From Hsuehochloa calcarea (taxonomy: Eukaryota > Streptophyta > Magnoliopsida > Poales > Poaceae), in NCBI GenBank assembly GCA_036346395.1, contig CM070596.1, positions 22,730,177-22,794,176 on the forward strand: a stretch of 64,000 nt of DNA, in the 5' to 3' direction. Below are positions 23,832 to 38,290 of this stretch, piece after piece; the first letter of the stretch is position 1, and each line of letters opens with the position of its first letter. The notes below the pieces were generated by a model, which was given only the letters and a program-made list of their open reading frames with translations, had not been told where the DNA came from and did no database searches. The position numbers were made by a program, and so were the translations under genes.

Positions 23832-25712
23832 TGTAGGACCGGAAAGGCGACTAGGGGGGGTGAATAGGCGCTTTCAAAACTTTCTCGCCTAAATCAAAAA
23901 CCAACACGAACTTTACTCCTTTAGCTATGAAAGCTAAGAAGATCAGTAAGCACACAACGGAAGCCTTGTGTTGGATTGGATAAACCCTCAACCACACGAC
24001 ACAAGCGGAGAAAAGAACTCTTTGTTCCTTCTTGGTATCTTGGCGGTCGACCGGCTACCACAAAGCGATCGGACCGACGGTCAACAATGATCCGACCAAC
24101 AACTAAGCTGGCGGTCGGACGGTGTCTGACGATTCGACCCGGCAAACCCGGTGATGCGAATACACGGCGGTCGGACCGCCGTTGAAAGACCGGTCGGACC
24201 GGTAGAGTCCAGTACTGAAAAACTCCACCCAAATCCAAAACGAAATTTGATCAAACTTTTGATTCAACCAATAAAACTTGACCAAATTTCGAGCACACCT
24301 CCCTAATGATATTAGAGACCTATTTCTAGCGACGATCCGTCGATCCACTTCAGAATCGATCTCTCGAGATTTTACCAAAGAAGTGCACAAACCCTAGAAA
24401 TGTGAAAATCTTGATTCAAGACTTGCTTGTGGGGGTTGATGATCTAGATGACTCTAGGAGTAATCCCACACATCAAAGCAAGATAATGTAGGCCAAGAGA
24501 CCAAGCATGAACCTTTGAATCAAGGAAGCACCAAAATCATCCAAAGGAGAAGAACACAAAAGGAGCAAGCGATCTTTCAATTGAGCATCACATGATTGTT
24601 CGATCACACAAGATGCTTACAAAGCCTCTCCAACAAGGAGGGCAAGAGCTCAACAAGGAGCACACTCCAAACCCTAGTTCTCCTCTCCTCTCCTCCAAAC
24701 CCTAGAAAAGGAAGAAAGGGCTAAAATGAATGCTTCAAAAACTTTTCCATCTCCCCCCTTCCTATTTATACTAGAGAGCTAGGGTTTCCCTTTTGGGGTC
24801 ACTTACACATGGGACCCACACACACATAACTATTGAAGCAATCACCTGCTTCACCACGTGTAGGTTGATCAGCGGTTCTCATCGCGTCGCCAAGCCTCTC
24901 TTGTCCGAATCCCATCGGAACCTCCCAGAGACTCGCACCGATATCCGCACCTTTGATCCAACCGGTATAACGAACCACCCGTTCGATCCATCTTGCCCAT
25001 CCTGCACCATGCTTGTGTCACACGACCTCACCCGGTATCCCTGATCGTTCTGGACCTCAGCTCTCCAAGCGTAGTCCCGATCCACTCACCGTTGACATCG
25101 TTGACCTGCAAGCCACCTGCACAGCAATAGACAAACAAACCGTTTCCGAGAACAAGTTCTTCACAACTTGACCCACGTCAGTTCCGCAATGCAATATACT
25201 ACAATAAAGCATTGAAGTTCATATAATAACACAATCAAAACCAACTCAATGCAACACTTGGCTAACCTTCAAGCCATTGCGGTTGGATCAGCCTTACAGG
25301 CCGGTCCGAGCCGATTTCATCTTGATCGGACCGCTCCCACAGCAGCGGTCGGATGGTCCAAAAGACTTAGCCAAATTTTCAACTCAAAATTCGAAACCTT
25401 CGGAATTTTCAAGCGAATAGAACTTTTGGTAGGAGCTCCAAAATGATAGGACCACATCCGGAGACTCCCTCACTTGCCTACACAACCTATTTTTGGCTCG
25501 GCTCAAAAACCTATTTTCATTTGGCGGTCGGACCGGTCACCATGGCCGGTCGGACTCCTCCACGGCGATCGACCGCCGACACCACCGATCGGACCGCTTC
25601 GTGGTCCGACAAACCTTGAGCAAACCCAAACGCGAGATTTTGCAAACCAACAACGCCATTGCCAATTGACTCATCATCCTGAGATCGTGTACATATCCTC
25701 ACGATATCCACA
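23832..25712 (-). repeat. 3' LTR of the Sirevirus-like copia element
   Basis: On the plus strand it starts TGTAGGACCGG and ends GATATCCACA. A TATAAATA box on the minus strand lies at 24770-24763. Palindromic GGTCGGACCG-type motifs cluster at 24040-24215 and 25280-25600. It aligns along its length with the split 5' LTR, with small indels concentrated in the palindromic stretches. Confidence 0.9.
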
Positions 25713-27026
25713 ATCTCCCCCTTGATGAACACATTGGCAATTTTCAAGAAAATGTGGGTTTTCGAAATGAAAAGTAAAAATTCGCCGTTTTCGCATAAAG
25801 GCACAACTTGGTCCAAAAGCAAGAAAAAGCCTAGGAACCGACCAAGCTGGCTTTAGAATAGTGTAAGCAAGTGAGATAAGGCAATGAAAGCACAAGAGGA
25901 TTCAAATTCCAGAAAGTAGCCAAAAATCTCACTTAGGTCCAAATGAAAGACAATTTTTCTATTTGACCTTTGATCATTGTGAGTCTTCTTCAAATGCAAA
26001 TGAAATCAGGAAAAGGCAATAGAACCATAAGACTTAACTCACTATGATCACAAATTTTCAAAAGATTCAATTTTTTATTTTATATGAAGTTCTTATATAT
26101 TTAACCTTAAGTATGAAACCAAAAGCTCAACCAACAAGAAATCATTTTCTTCACAATCTTTCTCCCCCTTTGACAATGAATTCATCAAGCTGCATGAAAA
26201 AGAAAGAGCATGAAGGAATGACTTTATTTTTGAACTTAGTAAAAAGGAGCCATGACTATTATACATGAAGACAGTACAAGTATTATACCAAGCCATATAA
26301 AGAGTAGACGCTATATTCAATCATGGCAGAACATGTACTGCAAAGCTAAAAACAAGATAGCAAAGAATCGAGATTAATGAATTAAAATCATGAAAGTTGC
26401 TCAATATCATAGATTCACTCAAGGCAACCAAAAATGAGTCAAGCCATGTCTATAAGTAAAAAGAGACTCAAAACAAGAATTGAGGCATTTTGAGCATTAA
26501 GAAAATTCTTTTGAAACAAAGCTCAAGCACTTAGCCCTTTTGGGCAATTTTTCTTTTCTTTTTTTCTTGTGCTAGATCTCAAGCCTTGCGACCATCTCAA
26601 GCGATAAGCTTAAAAGAATGATCTAGGTCATCCAAAACTCCCCGAGTTCATGCCTAGTGCAATGGCAAGCCGTCTCATGAGGAAGGATTGGTGAGATCAG
26701 CTTTTTTCACATGTAATTTTCCTTTTTCTTTTGCTTGACTTAAGAAGATAAAAGCTCATTTTCATCTCAAAATAAGTTCAAGACTCAATTCAACCTATTT
26801 GACATGGCGAGAATCATAAGAGGATCACTAGAGCAAAACTAGTCACAAGATCCAACAAGACATGATTTGATTCAAATTGCTCACAGATATAAAGCTAGCA
26901 AGGCAAAAGCTAAGCCAAACACGAAGAGCCATAAAAGAAGTCTAGCAGACTATCACTTGATATGACGAGGTATAGAAGATGAAATCAAGTCATACAAGGA
27001 TAATAATCAAAGCTCCACTAATTTTA
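25713..27026 (-). other. Noncoding region with polypurine tracts of the copia element
   Basis: The polypurine tract next to the 3' LTR is AAGGGGGAGAT (minus, 25723-25713). A second similar tract, AAAGGGGGAGA, lies at 26171-26161. The rest is AT-rich with no ORF. Repeated polypurine tracts in this position are a known Sirevirus trait. Confidence 0.7.
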
Positions 27027-30000
27027 TTATACAATGCAAGACAAATGAATTGAAACATGCATTATGATACAATGAATGCAAAAGAGCAACTTCCCCTCAA
27101 AACAGCCCAATAGGACTAATAACCCTAACTCTCCCATAAGCAAAGAAACGCGAAGAGTCAAGAGCCTTAGTGAAAATATCGCAAGTCGTTGCTCGGACTC
27201 TACAAAGTGAAGCACAACATCACCTTTCTCAACATGGTCTCTCGAGAAAATGAAATCGAATGTCAATGTGTTTAGTCACGGAATGTTGCCTTTGGGTTTT
27301 GGCAATATTAATTGCGAAGTGTTGTCGCGAAAAGAGGAACACTTCCCAAAGATAACCCATAGTCCCGCAGGCGTGGATAAAATCCAGAGAACGTGAGAGC
27401 GACCAGCGGCGCCTACATACTCGGCCTCGGTTGTAGATCGTGCAATGTAAGATTTTCTAGAAGACCAAGAAACAAGAGATGTGCCCAAGAAATGACAAGT
27501 GCCAAGTACTCTTCCTATCCACTCTACACCCGTAAATCAAGATCGTAAAATGCTCGAATTGAAAGAGCGAAGAAGAAGAATACGAGTCCAAAGTCAAGCG
27601 TATCTTGAAGATACCGAAGATGCGACGCATCGCTTGACGATGAGAAGCACGAGGGGAAGCTCGAAGCGAGCGCACGGACATCTGGCGAATTGTATGTCCG
27701 GCCTCGTATTTGTAAGATAGAGGAGGAGCCAATCATATGCGGTACTCTTCCGGTCCACGGACTCTCCATCCTCATCGTGGTCCAAAGACGGTGGTTGTAG
27801 CAATGGGAGTAGACATTGGCCTCTGCTTCCCATATTGAAGCGCGAAGAAGGTCCTTTGTATACTTACTCGGTGAACGAAGGTGCCTTCTTTCGGTTGCTT
27901 GATTTGTAGACCAAGGAAGAATGTCGACTCTCCCATCATGCTCATCTCAAACTCACCGCTCATCGAATCAAAATCTAGACACCAAAGCATGAGAAGAACC
28001 ACGAAAATAATATCATCCACATAAATCGAACCAACAAGAAATCACCGACATGCACGAGAGTGAACAAGGTTTTATCAACCATTCCCATTTTGAAATCATT
28101 TTCAAGCAAGAAACTCTTAAGCTGTCATACCAAGCTCTAGGAGCTTGTTTCAATCCATACAGGCTTTAGAGAGTTTAAAAACGTGATTTGGGAATTTTTG
28201 ATTTTCAAAACCAGGAGGTTGCTTGACAAAGACCTCTTCTTCTATGAAGCCATTCAAGAAAGCACTTTTAACATCCATTTGAAAAAGCTTGAAACCTTTG
28301 GATGTTGCAAATGCTAAAGAATGCGAATGGCCTCCAATCTAGCTCTTTGGAGCAAAGGTCTCCTCAAAGTCTAAGCCCTCTACAGGAATAACCTTGAGCT
28401 ACAAGTCTAGCCTTATTGCGAACAACCAATCCATCCTCACTTTGCTTATTTTTAAAAACCCATTTTATTCCAATAACATGAGAATCAGAAGGTCGCTCAA
28501 CTAAAAACCAGACTTTGTTTCTTTCGAAATTTTCAAGCTCTTCATGCATGGCATTGACCCAAGAGGCATCAGATAAAGCATGGGTGATATCTCGGGGTTC
28601 AAAAGAAGCGACAAAAGCAAAATGTGCATGAGAATCAGGAGAAATAAACCTGGAGCGAGTGACTCGCTCTTGAAGATCCCCAATTATCTGCTCATGTGGA
28701 TATTGTCGCTGTATGCGAAGAGGTGCTCCTGGTGCAGAAATGGCCTCTACCTCCTGAGTTGTAGAGGTAGGAACAGAGCCACTCAGATCGTCGGTGGGGA
28801 TAGGAGGAGACTGCTCAGCTGAAACTGACGTAGTAGTAGCAGGCTCTCCACCCCTCTCAGAGGTAGCTGGAGGATGGTTTGGTTCTTCATTCTCAGAGTC
28901 ATCATCGACGAAAATGATTCCTTGAATTTCAGGAACCTGTGTACCTGAAGCATCGGGTCTAGTACCAGGACTAGCCTCATCAAAAGTGACTTCGGATGTC
29001 TCAACAATTTTGTTAGTGTCAACATTAAAAACACGATAGCCACGAGAATGAGCAGGATATCCAAGAAATATGCCATCAAAACATCTAGACTCAAATTTAT
29101 CAAGATTGCCATGTTTAAGAATGAAGCACTTGCAACCAAAAATCTTGAAATGAGAGACTTTGGGAGAATGACCAAATCTAAGCTCATAAGAAGTCTTTCC
29201 AACCACAGATCTCAAGAAGACCCTATTGGAGATATAACAAGCAGTAGAGATCGCCTCAGCCCAAAATCTCCTAGGAGTAGAATGCTCATCTAGCATGGTC
29301 CGAGCCATCTCTACAAGGGTTCTGTTCTTCCTTTCTACAACACCATTCTGCTGAGGAACTCTAGGAGAAGAAAAGCGATGCTCAATTCCCTATCGGTCTG
29401 AAGGTAGAAAAGAAGAATTCTTGAACTCATCCCATTGTCACTCCTAATGGCTCTCAAAGCTCCGGTATATCAACAAACAATTCTAAGGACCAAATCTCTA
29501 AAGAATCCAAATGCTTCGTCCTTAGAAGCAAGAAAATAAACCCATGAATACCAGAGTAATCATCCACAACCACCAAAGACATACCATTTCCCACCGGTGA
29601 TCAACTCTAGAAGGACCAATCAGATCTAAGTGAAGAAGCTGTCCTGGTCCATCAGTCATTACCAAAGTAAGAGGTGGATGGGAAGCAGACACCATCTTAC
29701 CATGTCTACAGGGTGAGCACACAAGATCTCTAACAGCCTTCAGCCTAGGCAAACCTCTAATCAAGTCCTTGCAACTGACTCTAGACAAATGATCAAAACC
29801 TATATGCCCAAGTCTACGATGCCACAAAACAAGGTCATGAGAATCAGAGGCTACAAGACACCTAGGACTGGAAACAGAAGAAATACTGAAATTTGCACAG
29901 AAGATCTTCTCAAATCTGGAGATCTCAAAAACAAGCTCACCCGAGGAATCTAGAACTCTACACTCACCTCTCTTAAACCTCACTTCTAGACCCTCATCAA

Positions 30001-32931
30001 GCAGCTGAGAAACAGATAGAAGATTATACCTCAGCTTACTTACCAAAGCGACGTCTTTTAGCATGAACTTGTCGTTGACGCGACACGGTGCCCTTTGCGA
30101 TCCACGGTCCGGAGAAGCATCCCCAAATGTAATCAATTCGTTGCGGATGCGTGTGAGGAGGAGAACCATCTAGAATCTCGGTCATATGTCGAGAACACCC
30201 GGAGTCAACAAGCCATATGTCCTCCTTCCTCGCACGACGGACCTAAAAAGCACAATCAGAAAATATCCGTGCCTCAGTACTGGGGTTAGTGATAAATGAT
30301 CGAGGGATCCAGTACTGAGAAGCACGATGTCTAGGAGCAGCAGTAGAAATAGCAGAAACATGATCAGGAATAAAATCATAAGGATGCTCATGAGAACCAC
30401 CTAGACCTCTCCGAAACGATCTACCAAAAGATCGATACTCCCCCTGTCTAGGTGCTACCCGTGGTCTCTCCTCACGATGTCCTAATCCAACACGCTGCCT
30501 AGACCCACCAAAAGAGTCTACAAAGTTCTCTACAAATCTAGGCCTATGTGTGGTGCGATAAGCAGTCGCCTAGCTCTAGAGACTACAAATGGAGAAGGAC
30601 TCCTCTAATGGATCTTAGAACGCTCATCCTCTCTTTTCTCTCAAGCTTTTCTCCCCGGAAGCAGAACTCAACAGTATGGCCTTCTTTCTTGCAGAAGGTG
30701 CAATGGTACTGGACCTTTTGAGAGGTCTGTACAGAATGAGTGAAACCACCTTTCTTGCCAGAAAGAGTTTGAGCAAAACCAGCGGATTTGAAAACAACCC
30801 CGGATGGCTTAGGAGGTTCTAGCTCAAACAAACCATTCTTCACAACTCTAGCAATCCTAGGTGGGTTTTTCTTGGAATGCTCTAGGGGATTGAAACCTAG
30901 ACCACTATTTTTCACGCTCACTTTGGATTGATCAAGAATCATGTTGAGTTTCTTTTTCCCACTTGAAAACTTCTCAAGAGTCACCTTGAGGTAATCATTC
31001 TCTTTCATTAAACCCTCACATCTAGTGCACTTGCTAGACTTGATTACCTCATTGCTCTTATTCTTAAGAAGGGCCACTTCCACTTTGAAGGCCTCACAAG
31101 ACACACAATAGGATTCCCTAATCCTATTCAACTGCTCCTTAAATTTGACTCTAAATGCCTCTTGAATCTGATTAATCATGGTTTCAACTTCAGCATTTAA
31201 AGCACAAGAGTTAGAATCAATCACTTTCTTGGAAGCAGAAAAAGACATGGATCTTTCAATTTTAGCCTTTTCTTCAAGGGTCTTGTTTAAGGCTTCAATC
31301 TCAATTGTAAGCTTGGGACAATTTTCACAAGATGCAACTCTAGAGTAAACTAGCATTTCTTTCATCTCTTGCATCTTAATCCTATTATTCTTACAATGAG
31401 AACATGTGTGACTAGCATCAAATTTTTGCAATTCTTTTAAAGAGCTATCCAGTTTTAATTCAAGCAACGCACAATTTGAGCAAGTTAAAGGGATAGCTTC
31501 CATGGCAGTCACATCAAGAGAAATGACATCTAAGCAAGCAGAACTAGACTTGAGAGACTCTAGTTCATCGAGAGCATCTTTTAGTTGATTAGTGACAGAG
31601 AAATGAGCAGATTTCAAGCTTGTCAAGTCATTAAGCAAGCTAGTGCAGGATTCACAAATATCATCAGGATTAATAGATTTAAGCCTAACAACTTCTAGGT
31701 TCAAATTATCAATCATAATATCCTGCTTCTTAATCATTTTTTACTTGCTTATGCAATTTCTGTTCAGCAAGCACCAACGCCCTTTTCATGTCAGCAATAG
31801 AAGGGCATACCTCATCAGGATCACTAAAAGGATCCTCATCGTTGGAGGAGTCATTTGTCGTGGTGTTCTTGGCCATGAAACACATGCCGGTGAAGTCATG
31901 CGCCTTCTTCTTGCCACGAGAGTCACTCTCGTCGTCCTCCGTTTCCGAGTCCACATCGCTCATATTGACGTTCTCTAGAGCGGCAAGGACCCGGCTGACA
32001 AACTTGCGATAGTTTATCTTCTTGGGTTTAGCATCCCTCTCCTAGGGATGTCTTCGTGTCTCCTTCTCCTCCTTGCCCTTTAGCTTGGGGCACTGGAGCG
32101 AATGTGGTTTGGCTCACCACATTCAAGCACGTGATAGGTCCACTTCTCCTCCTATTCCTCACCTTGTTATCGCTCTTGTGAATTTGGTGGAAAGGAGGGC
32201 TAAGTCATCCCAGGCGTTTCTCTAGTTGCTCATCACTTAAAGAATGTAAAGCGAGATAATGAAAAACCGGATGAGCTACAATCGAGAGACTCAAGAGCAA
32301 CCCTTGGATTTGTCGACCACTAATGCCATCGACTGTCTTGGGAGACGCGAGATAAAATCAATCTCATGCGTCTTCAACCTCGAGTAAAGCTTATCCATGG
32401 TAAGCTCACTCATGTGATGTTGTCATTGATGGAAGTGATCTTCATTCCCAAACCTTCACATCAAGAGCACCCGAAGGTGGCGTGCATTTTCGATTCGAGA
32501 AAATACCAAGTCAACAAATAGAGAGATCATGAAGGATCTTAGAGAATATTCCCCACTCATCCAAAGACTCACGGGCCTTTGCTCGATCTTAGAGTAAACC
32601 TTTTGAGTCGGTTCATCTCACTTCCTTGATCGCAGTGGACCCTTCGTGATAGTCACAAAGTTTCCGCCAGATCTCGTGAGCAGACCGCAAGTGAGCAACA
32701 CGCTCAAACTCAGATCGACTAAGGCCTTGGATCAAGTAATTCGAGCCTTGTTGTTGGCCTCCACATCCGAGTGATCGTATCGCCATCGGCTGGCACGACA
32801 TAAGGATTTTTCACCTTTAGCCAAATAGCGTGCCCTTGAGCCTCGATATATGCTTGCATACGAGCCTTCCAGTATGCAAAGTCAACTCTTTCAAAAATGT
32901 GTGGCTTGGTTGACTACTTGTCAGTCGCCAT
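27027..32931 (-). pseudogene. Copia gag-pol polyprotein, many frameshifts
   Basis: The ATG at 32931 opens a gag that begins MATDK, hits a stop, and continues with FAYWKARMQAYIEAQ, typical of copia gag. A long coiled coil follows (31737-30760), then the CCHC knuckle CTFCKKEGHTVEFC (about 30705-30663). The stretch 30169-29522 carries the end of protease (LLSVSQLLDEG), the pre-integrase motif HRRLGHIGFDHLS and the start of integrase (LHLDLIGPSR). The stretch 29308-28364 carries the integrase C-terminus and start of reverse transcriptase (ASWVNAMHEELENFERNKVW, then KARLVAQGYS). The catalytic YVDD is at 28023-28012. RNase H is at 27488-27027 (STTEAEY and HVEKGDVVLHFV). All copia domains are present in order but no frame is open throughout, so it cannot be expressed as written. 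Confidence 0.9.
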
Positions 32932-32969
32932 GGCTCCAAAGACCGGTTAAGATCTATGAGAAGAGCTAA

Positions 32970-32984
32970 CCGGCTCTGATACCA
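32970..32984 (-). other. Primer-binding site of the Sirevirus-like element
   Basis: TGGTATCAGAGCCGG on the minus strand, two bases after the end of the 5' LTR; complementary to initiator methionine tRNA. Confidence 0.9.
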
Positions 32985-34157
32985 CTTGTAGGACCGGAAG
33001 GCGACTAGGGGGTGAATAGGCGCTTTCAAAACTTTCTCGCCTAAATCAAAAACCAACACGAACTTTACTCCTTTAGCTATGAAAGCTAAGAAGATCAGTA
33101 AGCACACAACGGAAGTCTTGTGTTGGATTGGATAAACCCCTCAACCACACGACACAAACGGAGAAAAGAACTCACTGTTCCTTACTGGGTACTGGCGGTC
33201 TGACCGGCTACCACCGGGCGGTCGGACCGACGGTCAACCAATGATCCGACCGACAACTAATCGGCGGTCGGACCGGTGATGCTAGTCGATTCGACCCAAG
33301 CAAACCAATGCTCGAATACATGGGCGGTCGGACCGCCGTTGAAAGACCGGTCGGATCGGTAGAGTCCAAGATCTTGAAAAACTCCACCCAAATCCAAAAC
33401 GAAATTTGATCCAACTTTTGATTCAACCAATAAAACTTGACCAAATTTCGAGCACACCTCCCTAATGATATTAGAGACCTATTTCTAGCGACGATCCGTC
33501 AGATCCACTTCGCAGAATCGATCTCTCGAGATTTTACCAAAGAAGTGCACAAACCCTAGAAATGTGAAAATCTTGATTCAAGACTTGCTTGTGGGGGTTG
33601 ATGATCTAGATGACTCTAGGAGTAATCCCACACATCAAAGCAAGATAATGTAGGCCAAGAGACCAAGCATGAACCTTTGAATCAAGGAAGCACCAAAATC
33701 ATCCAAAAGGGAGAAGAACACAAAAGGGAGCAAACGATCTTTCAATTGAGCATCACATGATTGTTCGATCACACAAGATGCTTACAAAGCCTCTCCAACA
33801 AGGAGGGCAAGAGCTCAACAAGGAGCACACTCCAAACCCTAGTTCTCCTCTCCTCTCCTCCAAACCCTAGAAAAGGAAGAAAGGGCTAAAATGAATGCTT
33901 CAAAAACTTTTCCATCTCCCCCCTTCCTATTTATACTAGAGAGCTAGGGTTTCCCTTTTGGGGTCACTTACACATGGGACCCACACACATATAACTATTG
34001 AAGCAATCACCTGCTTCACCACGTGTAGGTTGATCAGCGGTTCTCATCGCGTCGCCAAGCCTCTCTTGTCCGAATCCCATCGGAACCTCCTAGAGACTCG
34101 CACCGATATCCGCACCGCCTGATCCAACAAGCTGTAACGAACCACCCGTTCGATCCA

Positions 34158-37100
34158 TGTGAGACCCCGGTTTATCCGGCTTGTAATGCTTAACCATCCA
34201 TTCGGTCCTAGCATCACAAAGCAGATAATCCGAGACTCGAGACATGTATACTTCCCAGAGTGCAGTATACACACCTCATCACAAAATTTGTGTATCAATT
34301 CCATTCATCCACATAGAACCAAACACGTAATGTAGCAGAGTATTAATAATATTAAATCGAAGTCATTATAAAAAGAGAGGCCAACCGGCCAACAATAAAA
34401 GAGACAACAATAATTAAACAATGAAGCAAAAGTGCCATAAGATGGCTACAACAAAAGAGCCAATCGGTGTGCCTTTAACCCACAAGGCAACCGATAGGAC
34501 CGCCAAGCTAGTCGCCAAACCCGAAGCACATCTCACAAAAGTGAGGCCCTTGGGGCTCACCTTCCCCCCAAACAAAAGCGGTAGGCAAAAGCGGTGAGTA
34601 CTTTGAATGTACTCGCAAGACTTACATGTGGAATAACAAACCTGTACATATACTACATGCAAGCTTAAACAACAATAGGCTGTATGTTTCATTTTAGCAT
34701 AAAGCAAGTTTTCATTTGCAATAATATAATAGATTGAAAGCAATTTAACAAATCTGTTTTAATGTTTAAATAACCGAAAGCACAATAATATAACAGAGGT
34801 AAAGAACAACAACAATCACGAAGTGACTAAACCATTAGTCACCACAACAATAGTATGAATTACCCATTCATACCAACCATGTCAAATTTTAATTTAAAAG
34901 GTTGAAGTCTAACTCTTGCAAAACCTAACCAAGCGTGTCCATAACCTAGGACGAGGCTATTCGAATAGTTTTATCCTGCGCAGGTGTACCATTTTACCCA
35001 CACGCTGCATCGCCTTTTGCCAAGCTATTAAGCACACTTCCTTAGGTATGCCTAAGACGGCTAAGTCCTCTGAGACGTTTCCAATATTGTGAATTATTCG
35101 CGAGCCGCCTGTATGGATAGAAACCCATACGTTGTGTCGGGTCGTGGCCCACCTCGGACAACTACCCCTCACGGGTAAAGCCTCGGACAATCTGCGGCCC
35201 CTCGAGGTGGAGAGTCCATCCGGAAACTCCACCACCGCACACCCAACACAAGAACACAATTCCTTTTCACACAACACACACAACGCGCTCCTCCTGCGAC
35301 TCGGAGATAACCCACGCCAAAGTACTAAGTCAAGAGAGGTCCCATATCCTCTCGCGTGGTTAGTACGCAAAAATGCTTGGAGAGTGTGACACAAGATGTT
35401 CGGTCCTTGTTGACTTAGGCAAGACAACCACAAACCCAATAACCCACCATCCAACCACTTGCCCAAGTCCAAATCAATTTTTCCATTTTCAGAATTTTGA
35501 CTTTACAAAATTAACAAAGCACAAAGTTTGGACATAATGGAAGAATAATAATTTTTGTGTGATCAAGACCATCGACTAAGTCGATGATCGCCCAAAGCTA
35601 CCGAACTAGGCATGGCTAAGCACAAAGATTCAGTATTCTACTAAGTGACAAGAGTTCATCCATCGAACTCTAATCGCGACAAATAACCTAGGCTCAAGTA
35701 GTAGAGAATAACCAACATCCTACAGATTATGCAACTATAGGATCAACTAACCATATTTTAACACAAAGTAGCAATGCATACATACAGATTGAATTCAAAA
35801 TATTAAACTTGTAAAATAATAGGATTAACATGATCAAACCGCTTGCTCGCTTGTTGTGGGTCAAGATGTTCTTTGGGATCACTCTCGGTATCAATGCGCT
35901 CTTGGATCCTATCGAAAGAACCAAAAAGAACCAATAAGGCAAAAGAAACCGAAAAGATCCAACAGTCAACTTCAACAAAAAGCTCTCAAATTTTACAGTA
36001 GAAAGAGCATGATTTTTATGAACTAATGCAACAAGAACCAATTGATTTGGATTCTTAATGCAAAAGATATGGCCAAAACCATTTTGCTCACTTTTATAAA
36101 TCAAAATGCTACTATTCATTAGCGAAATTTTCTGGAGCTATACTGAGTTTGAAAACATTTCTAAATTAAAGTCTAGTTAAAAACATAATCAACAAAATTT
36201 GAATCAACCGAAAAGGATTTGAAATGAATTAGTTATGCATTTTACAAGTTATCATATTTTTCAGTTGACAAATAAATCCTTTCGGAAATCAGAATTAAAC
36301 GCGCGTGGCGAACGAGGAGCGTCGATCAAAGATCCGACGGCCCGCGTTCCAGTGCTAACGCTAGCGCGCGGATTCACACTTCCCTAAACGCTCACCGTTG
36401 GATCTGGATCCAACGGTTCACGTGGACCAGGACGTTCGGGCGGTCCGAACGTTCACACGCATAGGAGCCGTTGATCTTGGATCCAACGGTCCACGCGGAT
36501 CGAACCTTTCGGACGGTCCGAACGTTCATTCAGATCCGGACCGTTGATCTTGGATCCAACGGTCCACTGATTAGGGCGTGATTAATTCAAATCTAAGCGC
36601 AATCTTGGGCCGTAGATCCAAAGATCGACGGTCCGCAACGACTCAAGTTCAACTTCAAGCGATTTCGTCCGACAAAATTTGACGGAAGATTGGCTCGCCG
36701 CCGGCGATCGTCATGCGCGGTGCGAGCAAAAGCCTAAAATGAGTTCCTAACAACCTTGCGCACCCAAAGGTACCAACAATTTTGGTCTGGCGGTCTAGAA
36801 CGCCACAAGCCGGAGATGACCGAGAAGACTCAAAATGACCGAAACGAAAACGCAAATGAGCTCATTTGCGGTCCAAGGAGCGGTGCCAAACAACTAAGGA
36901 CTAATAAGGGGGTACCGAGCCCAAAGAAGGCACCGAGGAGAATCGAGTGGCTCGGGTGAAGAAGAATAGCGCTTCGCCGACTTTGGGAAATCCAAATTGA
37001 TCGCTCTCTTCGCCAAAAGCAAAATTGACAGAGGGTTAAAACTCGGTGAGAGGCTAAGAAGTGAGGAATCAAGGGTTTTGAAAGAGAATGCCGGAACACC

Positions 37101-38290
37101 ACTTTCACCGAAGGACCGAAGCTCCAACAATGGCGACCGAGAGCAAATTTGAAATGGAGCTCGAGCAACACTAACAATGGTCTTTGGAGCTCAAGAGTGT
37201 TCAAAGGATGCTAAGGAAGCCTTTGGGGAGTTTTATAGCCGAAGGAGCAAGGAAGAAGCAACGGAAGAAAAATGGTGGGGCTCGTGTTGAGGCCGATCGA
37301 GGCGACGGAGCAAGTGACAACAGGGCGACGGCGACTATGGAGGCGGGGACGGAAGCATTAAATGCGGAAGAGCCGTTGGCGAAAGGAGAAGTGACCCGAC
37401 GCCACGCCTGAAATTTCACCCACTCTCGTTGACCATGGCGGCGCGAGCGACGGAGGTAGACGATAGCCGCCACCGTTGGATTGAAATCGAGCGGTGAAAA
37501 GAACGGTCGATAATAACGATTCAAACGCTCACTCAATCCTGGACCGTTGATTTGGATCCTACGGTCCGCGTTGCGCAAGGCGTTCGGACGGTCCGAACGT
37601 TGACGCGATCGTGAACCCTCGATTTAGAATCCAACGGTTCAAATGGATCGGCGCGTTCGGATGGTCCGAACGTTCACGCGATCGTGAGCCGTTCGATGCC
37701 GATCCAACGACTCACAACACTCGCGCCAACGTCCGAGCGGTGCAGTTAGTTGGTTGGACCAAATCAAGTGGCTCGAGCCCGAGTCTGATCCGAACCCGAG
37801 GAACAGTGAAAACCGGTTAGGGTTTGAATTTGAATAGCTGATTTTTGGAGGAATTATTTGGGGTAGCAAACAAACCCCAAAAATTATGAAATTTTAAATG
37901 GAGATTGCTAACAGGATGATGAACCTTATATAAAATTTTCAGAGACTTTTATGCACTGCATTTTCTCTAAAAATTCGAGAAGGCTAATTTAGAGTTTGAC
38001 TAATGTTTGACTTGCCTCAAAAATTATCAAATAATTTCTGAAAATTATGAAATAATTCTGAGGTGTTAAACATCACTCCTAGGTTCAATGAAAATTATTT
38101 CCAAAGGTTGGGCACAAGATTTTCATGAAGGAGACTTGTGTTGGTGTCCAAATGGCAATTTGATTTTGATTCCACATAATTCCTTTACAAAAATTATGGA
38201 ACTGATTACAAAAATCAAGATCAGAGAAAAGTTTTAATTTCTCCTCATTTTTATTACATTTGAAACACAAACCAATTTTGGGATGTTACA
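34158..38290 (-). repeat. 3' LTR of the innermost gypsy element (4.1 kb)
   Basis: Starts TGTGAGACCCCGG and ends GGGATGTTACA on the plus strand. At 36390-36580 and 37535-37730 it holds repeated blocks built on GGATCCAACGGT and CGGTCCGAACGTTC with a spacing of about 70 bp. ORFs inside the LTR are composition artefacts. Confidence 0.9.

Noticed and set aside
36655..37869. Several ORFs of 60-125 codons in the gypsy LTR
   Set aside because: The paired LTR copy (44900-46100) does not preserve the same frames, so they are not under coding constraint.
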